The notes: generated by a model not told the origin, from the letters alone. Counted from the stretch's first letter, positions 24,725 through 34,127 are shown. The stretch: DNA of 64,000 nucleotides from Flavimaribacter sp039888615 (GCA_039888615.1 JBDQQS010000004.1), one strand, 5' to 3'. Program-made: numbers and translations.

Positions 24725-25579
24725 ATGGCGAGTTTCATGTCACTCCGCGACGCGGTCGCGGACAATCTGAAGGACGGCGACGCCGTCGCATTCGAGGGCT
24801 TTACGCATCTCATTCCCCATGCGGCGGCCCATGAGGCGATCCGTCAGAACCGCAAGGACCTGACGCTTATCCGGATGACGCCGGACATCGTCTACGACCA
24901 GATGGTCGGCATGGGCATGGTCAGAAAGATGATCTTTTCCTATGTCGGCAATCCGGGCGTCGGCCTGTTGCGTCGTGTTCGCGACGCAGTGGAGAATGAC
25001 TGGCCGCAGTCGCTCGAGATCGAGGAACACAGCCACGCCGCCATGGCGAATGCGTACGAGGCGGGGGCGGCTGGTCTGCCCTGCGCCGTCTTCCGCGGTT
25101 ATCGCGGCGCCGGCCTTGCGGAAGTCAATCCGAATATCAAATCGATCATCTGCCCGTTCACCGACGAGAAACTGGCGGCGATCCCGTCTGTGCGCCCGGA
25201 CGTCACCTTCATTCACGCCCAGCGGGCGGACAAGAAAGGCAATGTGCTGATCGAAGGCATCATCGGCATTCAGAAGGAAGCCGTGCTTGCCGCAAAGCGG
25301 GCGGTCGTGACCGTCGAGGAAGTGGTCGACGAATTCGACGAGCATCCGAATACCTGCATCCTGCCGCACTGGACGGTTTCGGCGATCTCCACCGTTCCCG
25401 GCGGCGCCCATCCGTCCTACACGCACGGTTACTACGACCGCGACAACGCCCGCTACATCGAGTGGGACAAGATTGCCGCCGACCGCGACACGTTCCTGAC
25501 GTGGATGAAGGAAAACATCCTTGACGCGGACGCGGATGCGTTCGCCGACAGGGTGAAGGATCTGAGGACTTCAGCATGA
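24725..25579 (+). CDS. pcaI: 3-oxoadipate CoA-transferase, subunit A (CatI type)
   Basis: 284 residues, family I CoA-transferase alpha subunit. It begins SLRDAVADNLKDGDAVAFEGFTHLIPHAA, the phosphate/CoA-loop region. Length and sequence style match the longer CatI/glutaconate-transferase-like type rather than the 230-residue PcaI of fluorescent pseudomonads. With its partner it would move CoA from succinyl-CoA to 3-oxoadipate. ATGA overlap with the B-subunit gene. The assignment to 3-oxoadipate rests on the pca context. Confidence 0.88.
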   Translation: MASFMSLRDAVADNLKDGDAVAFEGFTHLIPHAAAHEAIRQNRKDLTLIRMTPDIVYDQMVGMGMVRKMIFSYVGNPGVGLLRRVRDAVENDWPQSLEIEEHSHAAMANAYEAGAAGLPCAVFRGYRGAGLAEVNPNIKSIICPFTDEKLAAIPSVRPDVTFIHAQRADKKGNVLIEGIIGIQKEAVLAAKRAVVTVEEVVDEFDEHPNTCILPHWTVSAISTVPGGAHPSYTHGYYDRDNARYIEWDKIAADRDTFLTWMKENILDADADAFADRVKDLRTSA

Positions 25580-26367
25580 GCGAGAACGATTTCACACCTG
25601 ATGAGATGATGACCATCGCTGCGTCGCGCGCGCTGACGAATGACGACGTCTGCTTTGTCGGCATCGGGGCGCCGTCGGCGGCCTGCAACGTGGCGCGTCT
25701 CACCCATGCGCCGGATATCACGCTGATCTACGAAAGCGGCACGATCGGCACGGCGCCGGACGTGTTGCCCCTGTCGATCGGCGACGGCGAATTGTGCGAC
25801 ACGGCCATCACCACCGTCTCCGTGCCGGAGATGTTCCGGTACTGGCTGCAAGGCGGACGCATCACCATCGGCTTCCTGGGCGCGGCCCAGCTCGACAAGT
25901 TCGGCAACATCAACACGACCGTCATCGGCGACTATCATCACCCGAAGACCCGCCTTCCGGGCGGCGGCGGCGCGCCTGAAATCGCGACATCGTCGCAACA
26001 GGTCTACATCACGATGAAGCAGTCGCTGAGAGGCATGGTCGACAAGATCGATTTCTTCACGTCGTTCGGCCATGGCGACGGCGGCGACGCCCGCCAGAAA
26101 CTCGGTATCGAAACAGCCGGGCCGACGCTTCTGATCACCGATCTCGCTGTCTGGAAGCCGGATCCGGAAACGAAGGAATTCACCGCCGTTTCCCTGCATC
26201 CGGGCGTTACTCGCGACGAGGTCCAGGCGACCTGCGGCTGGACGGTCAAATTCGCCGACAATCTTGAAGTTACGCCGGCGCCGACTGAACTCGAGCTAAA
26301 GACGCTGCGGGATCTGAGAGAACGCACCCGGATCGCCCATTCCGGCAAGAAAGAAAAGGCTGCATGA
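25576..26367 (+). CDS. pcaJ: 3-oxoadipate CoA-transferase, subunit B (CatJ type)
   Basis: 263 residues, beta subunit. The segment TLIYESGTIGTAPDVLP contains the glutamate expected to form the enzyme-CoA thioester. GFLGAAQLDKFGNINTTVIG and GGGGAPEIATSS are further conserved CoA-transferase blocks. It overlaps both neighbours by four bases, pcaI before and pcaF after, so all three should be translated as a unit. Confidence 0.88.
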   Translation: MSENDFTPDEMMTIAASRALTNDDVCFVGIGAPSAACNVARLTHAPDITLIYESGTIGTAPDVLPLSIGDGELCDTAITTVSVPEMFRYWLQGGRITIGFLGAAQLDKFGNINTTVIGDYHHPKTRLPGGGGAPEIATSSQQVYITMKQSLRGMVDKIDFFTSFGHGDGGDARQKLGIETAGPTLLITDLAVWKPDPETKEFTAVSLHPGVTRDEVQATCGWTVKFADNLEVTPAPTELELKTLRDLRERTRIAHSGKKEKAA

Positions 26368-27569
26368 TGAGCGAAGCTTATATCTGCGACTATATCCGCA
26401 CACCGATCGGCCGTTTCGGCGGCGCGCTTTCCAGCGTGCGGGCAGACGACCTTGGCGCGGTTCCGCTGAAGGCTCTCAAGGAACGCAATCCTTCGCTGGA
26501 TTTCGAGGCTATCGACGAAGTGCTCTACGGCTGCGCCAATCAGGCGGGCGAGGATAATCGCAACGTCGCGCGCATGAGCCTGCTGCTTGCAGGACTGCCG
26601 GAATCGGTGCCGGGCGCAACGATCAACCGGCTGTGCGGATCCGGCATGGATGCGCTGATTACGGCAGCGCGCGCCATCAAGGCCGAAGAGGCGAACCTCA
26701 TTATCGCTGGCGGCGTCGAATCCATGTCGCGCGCGCCTTTCGTCATGCCTAAGGCGTCGACGGCCTTCTCGCGCAACGCAGAAATCTACGACACGACCAT
26801 CGGTTGGCGCTTCGTCAACCCGGTCATGAAAGCGCAATACGGCGTCGATTCCATGCCGGAGACGGGCGAGAACGTCGCGGCGGATTTTAACGTGTCGCGC
26901 ACCGATCAGGACGCTTTCGCGCTTCGCTCCCAGGCCAAGGCCGCCGCCGCCCAGGCCAACGGTCGACTGGCGAAGGAAATCACCCCCGTCTCGATACCGC
27001 AGCGCAAGGGCGACCCGATTGTTGTCGACAGCGACGAGCATCCGCGTGAAACCTCGATGGAGCAGCTGGCGAAGCTCGGCACGCCGTTCCGCAAGGATGG
27101 CACAGTCACGGCCGGCAACGCTTCCGGCGTTAATGACGGCGCCGCGGCTCTCATCGTCGCCTCTGAAGAAGCCGTGAAGAAATACGGCCTCACACCCATC
27201 GCCCGCATTCTCGGCGGAGCGACCGCCGGCGTTGCGCCACGCATCATGGGCATCGGTCCGGCGCCGGCGACAAAGAAGCTGTGCCAGCGGCTGGGCGTCA
27301 AGCCGACCGATTTCGACGTCGTGGAACTGAACGAGGCCTTCGCCAGCCAGGGCATCGCCGTGCTGCGCGACCTTGGCATCGCCGAAGACGCCGATTTCGT
27401 CAACGCCAACGGCGGCGCGATTGCGCTCGGCCACCCGCTCGGCATGTCCGGCGCGCGCATTGCCGGCTCGGCGGCGCTCGAACTCGGCGTCCGAGGCGGC
27501 AAGCTGGCGCTTGCCACCATGTGCATCGGCGTCGGGCAGGGTATCGCAGTGGCGCTGGAGCGGGTGTGA
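26364..27569 (+). CDS. pcaF: 3-oxoadipyl-CoA thiolase
   Basis: 401 residues, the last step of the beta-ketoadipate pathway, giving succinyl-CoA and acetyl-CoA. The nucleophilic cysteine is in NRLCGSGMDA near residue 90, the general base histidine in NGGAIALGHPLGMSGAR, and the second cysteine in TMCIGVGQG near the C-terminus. GMGIGP-type block appears as RIMGIGPAPA. It starts within the pcaJ stop region (ATG 26364 or 26367). No terminator was recognised in the 67 bases before the convergent regulator gene. Confidence 0.94.
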   Translation: MMSEAYICDYIRTPIGRFGGALSSVRADDLGAVPLKALKERNPSLDFEAIDEVLYGCANQAGEDNRNVARMSLLLAGLPESVPGATINRLCGSGMDALITAARAIKAEEANLIIAGGVESMSRAPFVMPKASTAFSRNAEIYDTTIGWRFVNPVMKAQYGVDSMPETGENVAADFNVSRTDQDAFALRSQAKAAAAQANGRLAKEITPVSIPQRKGDPIVVDSDEHPRETSMEQLAKLGTPFRKDGTVTAGNASGVNDGAAALIVASEEAVKKYGLTPIARILGGATAGVAPRIMGIGPAPATKKLCQRLGVKPTDFDVVELNEAFASQGIAVLRDLGIAEDADFVNANGGAIALGHPLGMSGARIAGSAALELGVRGGKLALATMCIGVGQGIAVALERV

Positions 27570-27636
27570 TCTGCAGCCTTCAATTCTGGACGGCGCACGC
27601 GTGCCTGCTGACTCATTCGAGCTACGGCGTCGCCGC

Positions 27637-29238
27637 TCAGCGATCCGTCACCTCAAACAACCTCAGCAGCAGCTCGACGTGTTCCGGATCATGGACCCAT
27701 TTCGGCAGTAGCGATCGCATCAACTCTGGCGTGAGGTCCGGATAGCACTCGCGCCATTTCCTGGCGGCGTCCAGCGCCTCGCTCTTGCGTCCGGCCATCC
27801 AGAGCGCGCTATACAGCATCCTGTAGGCCCAGACGACGCCGGGACCGGCGCGCATTCCCTGCTGGATCAGTTCGATGGCTTCGTCATAGCGTTTCTGGAC
27901 CCGCAACGCGGCGGCCCTGCCAAACAGCACGTTGAAATGGAAAGGATCGAGAGGGCTCAGGGACTCCGCGCGATCAAGGTAGACCAGCGCCTCGTTCGGG
28001 AAGCCGCGGTAAACCGCGTTCCAGCCTTTTCGCAGCCAGCCCCAGGCATTGTTCGGGTCGAGCGTCAGAGCCCTGTCAAGAAACAGATCAGCCTGATCGA
28101 AATCGTTGCCGGCCAGCGAACTCGCCGCAGACAGCGCGACAAGCGCCCCGGGGTCGTCACCCACAAGCGGGGCGGCGCGCGCGACCAGGTCGTTTGCCAT
28201 TTCTCTGTCCGAGACGGCGTCCTTGCTCCACAGGTAGCAGCACTGATGGGCGTGGCACCACGCCTTGAGAGCGAGCGCAGGCGCGTAATCCGGCGTATGC
28301 TGCAGCGCCTTGTCGAGCAACGCGATGGCTTTGAGGTTTTCTTCCCGGCGATGCGCCCAGAAATGCGGAAGCGCGGTCAGCATCAAATCATAAGCCGTTC
28401 GATCCGCCTGAGGCCTCTGCCTTGCCCTGGCGATCTCGGCCGCCCTGAGATTCGGCGCGATATGACCTGCCACTTGCGCGGCGATCCTGTCCTGAAGATC
28501 AAACAGGTCATCCATTTTGTCATCGAACCGTTCGGCCCAAAGCGTGCGTTCTTCGCTTGCCGACACGAGCTCCACGGAAATGCGGACCCGTTCCCCTGAT
28601 CGCCTGACCGATCCTTCGACGACATAGTCCGCCCCGAGACGTTCGCCGATCGTCTTGATGTCCAGCGGTTGGCCTCTGACAGCAAAGGCGGATTGGCGAG
28701 CGATCACATGAAAATCGTGAACGCGCGACAGCGCGCCGGTGATTTCCGCCACCACGCCGTCGGCGAACATGTCCGTGTCGGCGGCGCCAATTTCCTCAAA
28801 GGCGAGAACCGCCAGCCGAGGCCGGTTCAGACCGGAGTCCGGCGCCGGAGAGACGGGTTTGCCGGGTTCCGCAGAGCGCATCTCGCGCAACCAGTCTTCG
28901 AAGCCTTCCGAGGCGAGGTCGAAGCCGTCGAGAAACACGCCGTCGCCTGGAAGATCGGACTCCACCTTGTCGCTTGCCAGCCAGACATGTTGCCTGTCGG
29001 CCATGAGCAACCCCTCGGGCAGATCCCGACGCATGACCGAGAGCTCCTGACGGAGGGAGGCGCGCGCCTGATCGCCGGACCGGTCCGACCATAGGAGGTC
29101 CGCCAGTCGTCCACGCTCGGCGCGAAATTCAGGTTGTCGGGAAAGAAACGCCAGCATTGCCTGTCCGCGTCGCGACAGGGCTTTCGGAGCGCCCGGACCG
29201 GTCATTCGGAACGGGCCTTTCAGATGCAGTGTCAGCAT
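27637..29238 (-). CDS. Regulator with winged-helix/BTAD-like N-terminus, TolB-like domain and TPR repeats
   Basis: 533 residues. The first 95 residues resemble a SARP/OmpR-type winged helix followed by a BTAD-like segment (ALSRRGQAMLAFLS, RGRLADLLWSDRSGDQARASLRQEL). Residues 140-255 form a TolB-N-like module (RLAVLAFEEIGAADTDMFADGV, YVVEGSVRRSGERVRI), common in CadC/adenylate-cyclase-like regulators. The rest is helical with TPR units (near 330-500, for example DRALTLDPNNAWGWLRKGWN). Cytosolic, no signal peptide. Convergent with pcaF and divergent from the small DUF1127-like gene, which may be its target. The effector is unknown. Confidence 0.8.
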   Translation of the reverse strand: MLTLHLKGPFRMTGPGAPKALSRRGQAMLAFLSRQPEFRAERGRLADLLWSDRSGDQARASLRQELSVMRRDLPEGLLMADRQHVWLASDKVESDLPGDGVFLDGFDLASEGFEDWLREMRSAEPGKPVSPAPDSGLNRPRLAVLAFEEIGAADTDMFADGVVAEITGALSRVHDFHVIARQSAFAVRGQPLDIKTIGERLGADYVVEGSVRRSGERVRISVELVSASEERTLWAERFDDKMDDLFDLQDRIAAQVAGHIAPNLRAAEIARARQRPQADRTAYDLMLTALPHFWAHRREENLKAIALLDKALQHTPDYAPALALKAWCHAHQCCYLWSKDAVSDREMANDLVARAAPLVGDDPGALVALSAASSLAGNDFDQADLFLDRALTLDPNNAWGWLRKGWNAVYRGFPNEALVYLDRAESLSPLDPFHFNVLFGRAAALRVQKRYDEAIELIQQGMRAGPGVVWAYRMLYSALWMAGRKSEALDAARKWRECYPDLTPELMRSLLPKWVHDPEHVELLLRLFEVTDR

Positions 29239-29412
29239 GAGAACGCCAGCGGAAACAGGTGTAATGCGAACAAGACTAAGGGTTTTTGCGAATGCAGCCT
29301 AGTTTTTTTACGGAAATATTGCGGTGGCGCGAAAATTTTTACGCGCTTGCTTACGGGCGTCTTGCGCGGGTTGTGCAGAGTGCAGGTGTCGAAACGAAAC
29401 ACTCCAGCAAAG

Positions 29413-29637
29413 ATGAGAAATTCCATGACCTTCCACAACGACACCGTCAGCCGCCCGGTTTCCTCGCCGCTGAGAAGTTTCGAACTGCTCGCAGCCGGTC
29501 TGCTGAATTGGGTGAACTTGCTCGATGACAAGTATCGCCAGGCGCGTCTGATGGAGGAGCTGACCAACGATCAGCGCCTCGACATGGGAATGCCCCTCCG
29601 CGTTGATCCGCCGCGTTTGCCCGATATGGGCTGGTGA
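29413..29637 (+). CDS. Small DUF1127-like protein
   Basis: 74 residues. The C-terminal 35 residues (LLDDKYRQARLMEELTNDQRLDMGM) follow the DUF1127 pattern: a short amphipathic arginine-rich helix ending in a D-x-G motif. Such small proteins occur in many alphaproteobacteria; some act in RNA turnover and phosphate/carbon responses. Two starts are possible, ATG 29413 or ATG 29425, neither with a strong ribosome site. The 170-base upstream spacer, shared with the divergent TPR regulator, contains an AT-rich stretch near 29300-29340. Confidence 0.6.
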   Translation: MRNSMTFHNDTVSRPVSSPLRSFELLAAGLLNWVNLLDDKYRQARLMEELTNDQRLDMGMPLRVDPPRLPDMGW

Positions 29638-29682
29638 TGGGTTCCTGCGGCCGTCGAGGCTTCTTTCAGGCGTTCAGTGACG

Positions 29683-30723
29683 CTACAAGACGGTTTCCGC
29701 CACCACCGCAAGCGCCTCGGGCTGCTGGCAGCCGAGCAGCATGCTTGAAACGTGCGCCTGCTTGCCGGCGCTTTGCCAGCGCTGCAGCCGGTCCTTGATC
29801 CGGTCCGCCGGTCCCACTAGGTGACAGGCGTCGATCAGCTCCGCCGGCACTGCGGCCATCGCCTCGTCCTTGCGGCCTGCGAGATAAAGATCCTGTATCT
29901 TTTCCGCCGCCTCCTCGAAGCCGAGCCGCCTGGCGTAGTCGTTGTAGAAGTTCTTGTTCTTCGCGCCCATGCCGCCGATATAGAGCGCCATGTTTTCGCG
30001 AATGGGCCCCATGCAGGCGTCGACGTCGTCGCCCATGATCACCGTAACGAAGGGCGCAATCTCGAACTGCGACAGGTCCTTGCCGTCGCCGGCCTTCGTG
30101 AAACCCTTCCTGATCGGCTCGTCGAACACGTCAAACTGTTCCGGATCCATCCACACGGGGAAGAAGCCGTCCGCCACTTCCGCCGCGGCTTCAACGCCTT
30201 TGGGCGTGATGGTCGCGGCGAAGATCGGGATCTCATGCTCGCAATGCAGGATGCTCTTGAGCGGTTTGCCGAGCCCCGTCGCGCCGGGGCCCGTATAGGG
30301 CAACTGGTACATGTCGCCGTCGAAGGTCACGGGGCCTTCCCGGCGAATGATCTGCTTCATGATCCGCACATATTCCTTCAGCCGGGTCACCGGCTTGCCG
30401 TAGGGAACGCCGTGCCAGCCCTCCACGACCTGCGGTCCGGAGGCGCCGAGGCCGCAGATAAAGCGCCCGCCGGAGAGTTCGGCCAGCGTCATCGCCGTCA
30501 TCGCCGCCACGGCCGGCGTGCGGGACGGCATCTGCATGATGGCGGTGCCGACTTTCATCCTGCTGGTGCTGGCCAGGATCCATGCCGCCGGCGTCACCGC
30601 GTCCGAGCCATAGGCTTCCGCGGTCCAGTAGGAATCGTAGCCGAGGCTCTCGGCATGTTTGATGAAGTCGAGCGGAATGCTCATCTTGCGGCCCGAATAG
30701 CCGCCAATCAGTCCCAGTTTCAT
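29683..30723 (-). CDS. LLM-class (luciferase-like, F420/FMN) oxidoreductase
   Basis: 346 residues, TIM-barrel luciferase-like monooxygenase family. It begins MKLGLIGGYSGRKM and includes AESLGYDSYWTAEAYGSDAVTP, VGTAIMQMPSRTP and RFICGLGASGPQVVEGWHG, the blocks seen in F420-dependent methylene-H4MPT-reductase-like members. These enzymes use F420 or FMNH2 for hydride transfer or monooxygenation. It is the last gene of a minus-strand set with a sulfatase-family hydrolase and a MarR regulator, so it may act on the hydrolysis product. Cofactor and substrate are not determinable from the sequence. Confidence 0.88.
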   Translation of the reverse strand: MKLGLIGGYSGRKMSIPLDFIKHAESLGYDSYWTAEAYGSDAVTPAAWILASTSRMKVGTAIMQMPSRTPAVAAMTAMTLAELSGGRFICGLGASGPQVVEGWHGVPYGKPVTRLKEYVRIMKQIIRREGPVTFDGDMYQLPYTGPGATGLGKPLKSILHCEHEIPIFAATITPKGVEAAAEVADGFFPVWMDPEQFDVFDEPIRKGFTKAGDGKDLSQFEIAPFVTVIMGDDVDACMGPIRENMALYIGGMGAKNKNFYNDYARRLGFEEAAEKIQDLYLAGRKDEAMAAVPAELIDACHLVGPADRIKDRLQRWQSAGKQAHVSSMLLGCQQPEALAVVAETVL

Positions 30724-30768
30724 GTGCCTCCCCCTGGCGCGAATGTCGCGCCGATACCTGCTCTTGCT

Positions 30769-32415
30769 TTATTCCTTGCCCACCGGCTTCAGACTGTCAA
30801 ACGGTATCCCGGTGTCGTCCTTGAACTCCTGCTCATCCCAAAACCCGATCAGCACCCCGGATTCAGCGGCCCTTTTTTGGCGCGCGAGCACTTCGGGCGT
30901 CGCCGTGATCCGGGTGTGATGGCGGGTTGACCACTCGAGCAACGCCGCTTCCATCCGCCGGCGCACGCCGATGTGTTCGGGCGTTTGAGAGTCGCCGAGA
31001 TCGGTCACCTCGTCGGGATCGGTGGCGAGGTCGAAGAGGATCGGCCGGAATCCCTCGCAGCGCACATACTTCCACCGGCCGTCGAAAATCATGATCGTGT
31101 GGGCGTCCTCCTGCGGCACACCCAGGATGCGGGCCATGTCCGACCAGTGGTAATCATGCTCGCTGATCGCATATTTGCGCGAGAAGCCGTCAACGCCGTG
31201 CAGCAGCGGCGTCAGATCGCGGCCCTCGATGACATGCGGCTTGGCCCTGCAGCCGAGCGCGTTCATGAAGGTCGGCGCGAGGTCGATCATCTCGACAAGC
31301 TCGTCCTTCACGCTGCCGCGAGACGCGTCCGCTTCCGGCCGCGGATCGGCGATGATCAGCGGAACCTTGACCGCCACCTCGTGGTAGAAATCCTTGTCGC
31401 CCATCCAGTGGTCGCCCATGTAGTCGCCGTGATCGGAGGTAAATGCGATGATCGTGTTTTCGGACAGGCCCTGTTCGTCCATCCAGGCGAACAGCCGTCC
31501 CAGATTGTCGTCCAGCTGCTTGATGAGGCCCATATAGGCCGGGATCACGCACTCGCGAACATAGTCGCGGGAAAAGCTTCGGCACACCCGCGCCTGGTGG
31601 TAGGCGCGCAGAAGAGGGTGTTCCGTTTCGCGTTCGGCTTCGGAGCGTATGGGCGAAACGATGTGCTCTTCGCCGTACATGTCATGGTAGGGCGCCGGCA
31701 CGATATAGGGCCAATGCGGCTTGATGTAGGACAGGTGGCACATCCACGGGCGACCGTCCTCTTCCGCCTCTTTCATGAAGTCCATGGCCCGGTTCGTCAT
31801 GTAGGCGGTTTCGGAGTGTTCTTCGGGAACATTGGCCGGCAGTCTCGAATTTTTCAGCAGCCAGGCGGACAACAGGTCGCCGTCTGCGTCCTTTCCGGAA
31901 TTGGCAAATTCCCCCCACGGGTTTTTCGATGAAAATCCGTGCTCGACCAGATAGTCGTCATATTTTGACCAATGCTGCCGGGGGCTGTCGGGATGCAGGC
32001 CGTCATCTCTCTCGAACGGTTCGAACCCGCATTCCGATACCCGCACGCCAATCTCGCTTGAAGGGTCGATGCCGAGCCAGGCCATGCCTTCGGCGTCCGC
32101 CGCCATGTGCGTCTTGCCGACGAGGACAGCGCGCGCGCCGGCCTCGCGCAGATGATCTCCCAACGTGGGCTCCCCGACGCGAAGCGGCATGCCGTTCCAG
32201 GTGGAGCCGTGGCTGCGAACATATCGTCCCGTATAGGCGGACATGCGGGAAGGGCCGCATACGGGAGACTGCACATAGGCGTTGGTGAACCGGACCCCGC
32301 GCGCCGCCAGCGCATCGATATGCGGCGTTTGCAGATGCGGGTGGCCGAAACAGCTCAGATAGTCGAAACGCAGCTGGTCGGCCATGATCCACAAAACATT
32401 CGGACGCTTGTTCAC
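30769..32415 (-). CDS. Sulfatase / phosphonate monoester hydrolase-family enzyme
   Basis: 548 residues, alkaline-phosphatase superfamily. The formylglycine motif is VCGPSRMSAYTGR, with Cys53 to be oxidised to the catalytic aldehyde hydrate. Metal-binding MADQ is at 11-14, FTSDHGDYMGDH provides the central Asp-His pair, and YIKPHWPY the substrate-side residues. The N-terminus (MNKRPNVLWIMADQ) has no signal peptide, so the enzyme is cytosolic, as for phosphonate/phosphate-diester hydrolases of this family. Sulfate ester, phosphonate ester or phosphodiester substrates are all possible. The start overlaps the MarR gene stop by four bases. Confidence 0.9.
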   Translation of the reverse strand: MNKRPNVLWIMADQLRFDYLSCFGHPHLQTPHIDALAARGVRFTNAYVQSPVCGPSRMSAYTGRYVRSHGSTWNGMPLRVGEPTLGDHLREAGARAVLVGKTHMAADAEGMAWLGIDPSSEIGVRVSECGFEPFERDDGLHPDSPRQHWSKYDDYLVEHGFSSKNPWGEFANSGKDADGDLLSAWLLKNSRLPANVPEEHSETAYMTNRAMDFMKEAEEDGRPWMCHLSYIKPHWPYIVPAPYHDMYGEEHIVSPIRSEAERETEHPLLRAYHQARVCRSFSRDYVRECVIPAYMGLIKQLDDNLGRLFAWMDEQGLSENTIIAFTSDHGDYMGDHWMGDKDFYHEVAVKVPLIIADPRPEADASRGSVKDELVEMIDLAPTFMNALGCRAKPHVIEGRDLTPLLHGVDGFSRKYAISEHDYHWSDMARILGVPQEDAHTIMIFDGRWKYVRCEGFRPILFDLATDPDEVTDLGDSQTPEHIGVRRRMEAALLEWSTRHHTRITATPEVLARQKRAAESGVLIGFWDEQEFKDDTGIPFDSLKPVGKE

Positions 32416-32921
32416 GTGTTCAACTCCCCCTCGAGCAATTGCCCGGCTGACATGTGCAGAAATTCATCAAGGCGGTCTGCGAAAGCAATGAACGCCCCGA
32501 TCTCTTCCGTGGTGAACCGCTCGCGCAAGGCGTCGCGACGACGCTGCATGATCGGCGCCGCACGCTCATAGGCCTGCCGGCCGCAATCCGTCAAGGCGAC
32601 GATCATCTGCCGCCCGTCATCGGCGTCGCGCTCCAAAGTGATGTACCCCTTGCGACGCATGTCCGGCAGCGCCCGGCTTAGCAATGAATGGTCGGAGCGC
32701 TGAACATAGGCGAGGTCGCGGATCGACATCGGTCCGGTCTGGTAGAGATCCCAGAGCGTGCGCCACTCGACAATCGAAAGGCCGCCTCCGGCCTCCAGTA
32801 ATTTGCGGCCCTGAACCCGCGAAGCGGCGTAGAGGGCCGGCAGCCGGGAAAAGACGTTTGTGTCCAGCGTCTCGCGCCTTTGTTGTAGCCGGGCGGTGTC
32901 TGTGCGTGTCTGTTCAACCAT
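32412..32921 (-). CDS. MarR-family transcriptional regulator
   Basis: 169 residues. Winged helix-turn-helix near 55-115: LSIVEWRTLWDLYQTGPMSIRDLAYVQRSDHSLLSRAL, followed by the wing DADDGRQMIVALT. ATG 32921 was chosen for its GGAGG site six bases upstream; in-frame starts farther up enter the promoter. It leads the sulfatase/LLM transcript and is divergent from the TAXI TRAP genes. A perfect 8-6-8 palindrome at 32971-32992 lies in the shared spacer and is its likely operator, so it may control both import and hydrolysis. Confidence 0.92.
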   Translation of the reverse strand: MVEQTRTDTARLQQRRETLDTNVFSRLPALYAASRVQGRKLLEAGGGLSIVEWRTLWDLYQTGPMSIRDLAYVQRSDHSLLSRALPDMRRKGYITLERDADDGRQMIVALTDCGRQAYERAAPIMQRRRDALRERFTTEEIGAFIAFADRLDEFLHMSAGQLLEGELNT

Positions 32922-32970
32922 TGTGTTCCTCCGCATCAATACTGCCCAAAGAAAAATTCCGTGACAAGTC

Positions 32971-32992
32971 ATATAAATTCTGCGATTTATAT
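32971..32992. promoter_or_regulatory. Perfect palindrome, putative MarR operator
   Basis: ATATAAAT-TCTGCG-ATTTATAT, a perfect 8-6-8 inverted repeat, lies 50 bases upstream of the MarR start and about 60 bases before the TAXI binding-protein gene. Its placement between divergent genes next to a MarR gene is the usual arrangement for autoregulation plus control of the divergent operon. Confidence 0.6.
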
Positions 32993-33054
32993 TTTAGCCC
33001 TGACACCGGGGCTCGTGTTGTTGAGGAGCACACGAACTCAAGGGAGGAAACCGA

Positions 33055-34110
33055 ATGATCAAGAGACTTCTTCTTGCAACGACGGTTGCACTGATTCCAG
33101 CTGCTGCGGCGGCCCAGGCGACGCTGACCGCCGAAACCACGACACCAGGCTCGACGCCGCATTATATCGACACGACGCTTGCAGCCGTGCTGGACAGCGC
33201 AGGCGTTGCGACAATGCAGATCACCGAGGGCGCGACGCTTACCAACTCCGTCCAGGCGGTCGCGGAAGGCAGACTGGACATGGCGCCTGCGCCGCTGATC
33301 CTGCCGTTCCTGCTGTCGAAGGGCATCGGTCCCTATAGCGGCGTCGGTCCGGAAAAGGGCGCCGAACTCGCCGAAAACATCCGCGCGCTTTTCTTCAATG
33401 CCGGATCGGCGCAGGTTTTCGGCTACTACAACAGCAATCCGGTGGAAGACATCCGCAATCTCGAAGGCTTGCGCATCTGGAACGGCCCGCCGCGCGGCGC
33501 CGCCCTTACGTCAGGACGCGCGATGATCCAGCTTCTGGCGGGCCTCAAGGACGGCGAAGGCTATGAGGGTATTCAGAATGAGTGGCCGGACACGGTCTCC
33601 ACCATAACAGGCGGCGGAGCCGATGCGTGGACTATCCCCGAAGGCCTGCCTTCCGGCCGCCAGATCACCATTGCCGCCGCCGGCGGCATCACGCTGTACG
33701 ATGTGCCTTCGGATCTGCTTGCCAGTGAACTCGGTCAGCAGATCGTCGCGGCGCCGGGCCATGCGCCTTACTCCGTCCCGGTGGACGTGGTCCGCAAGGC
33801 TTATGAGGGCAACGACATCACCATCGTGACTGACGACGACACGTTCGACAGTTTCGCGACGGCCTTTGGACAGATCGTGCCGGCCACGATGGACGAAGAG
33901 CTCGCCTACAACATCACCAAAGCCTATCTCGAAGGCGAAGAGCGGTTCATGACCAGTTCTCCGCGCGGGCCACACTCCAAGCTGAGCTTCGGAGATATTG
34001 ACGGCAAGAGCCAGGGCGCCTGTGGGGCAGTGCAGATCAAGATGCATCCTGGCGCGATCCGCGCTTTTGAGGAGGCCGGGCATACCGTCGCGGACTGCCT
34101 GAAGCCGTAA
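33055..34110 (+). CDS. TAXI-family TRAP transporter solute-binding protein
   Basis: 351 residues with a Sec signal peptide cleaved near residue 21 (AAAAAQATL). The mature protein has the TAXI-type features TEGATLTNSVQAVAEGRLDMA, NLEGLRIWNGPPRGAA and GGGADAWTIPEGLPSGR. TAXI proteins bind substrates such as glutamate, 2-oxoglutarate or other organic anions and deliver them to fused TRAP permeases. The ATG has a GGGAGG site. First gene of the transport operon; an RNA hairpin separates it from the permease gene. Confidence 0.92.
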   Translation: MIKRLLLATTVALIPAAAAAQATLTAETTTPGSTPHYIDTTLAAVLDSAGVATMQITEGATLTNSVQAVAEGRLDMAPAPLILPFLLSKGIGPYSGVGPEKGAELAENIRALFFNAGSAQVFGYYNSNPVEDIRNLEGLRIWNGPPRGAALTSGRAMIQLLAGLKDGEGYEGIQNEWPDTVSTITGGGADAWTIPEGLPSGRQITIAAAGGITLYDVPSDLLASELGQQIVAAPGHAPYSVPVDVVRKAYEGNDITIVTDDDTFDSFATAFGQIVPATMDEELAYNITKAYLEGEERFMTSSPRGPHSKLSFGDIDGKSQGACGAVQIKMHPGAIRAFEEAGHTVADCLKP

Positions 34111-34127
34111 TCGTCCGATAAACGTCA

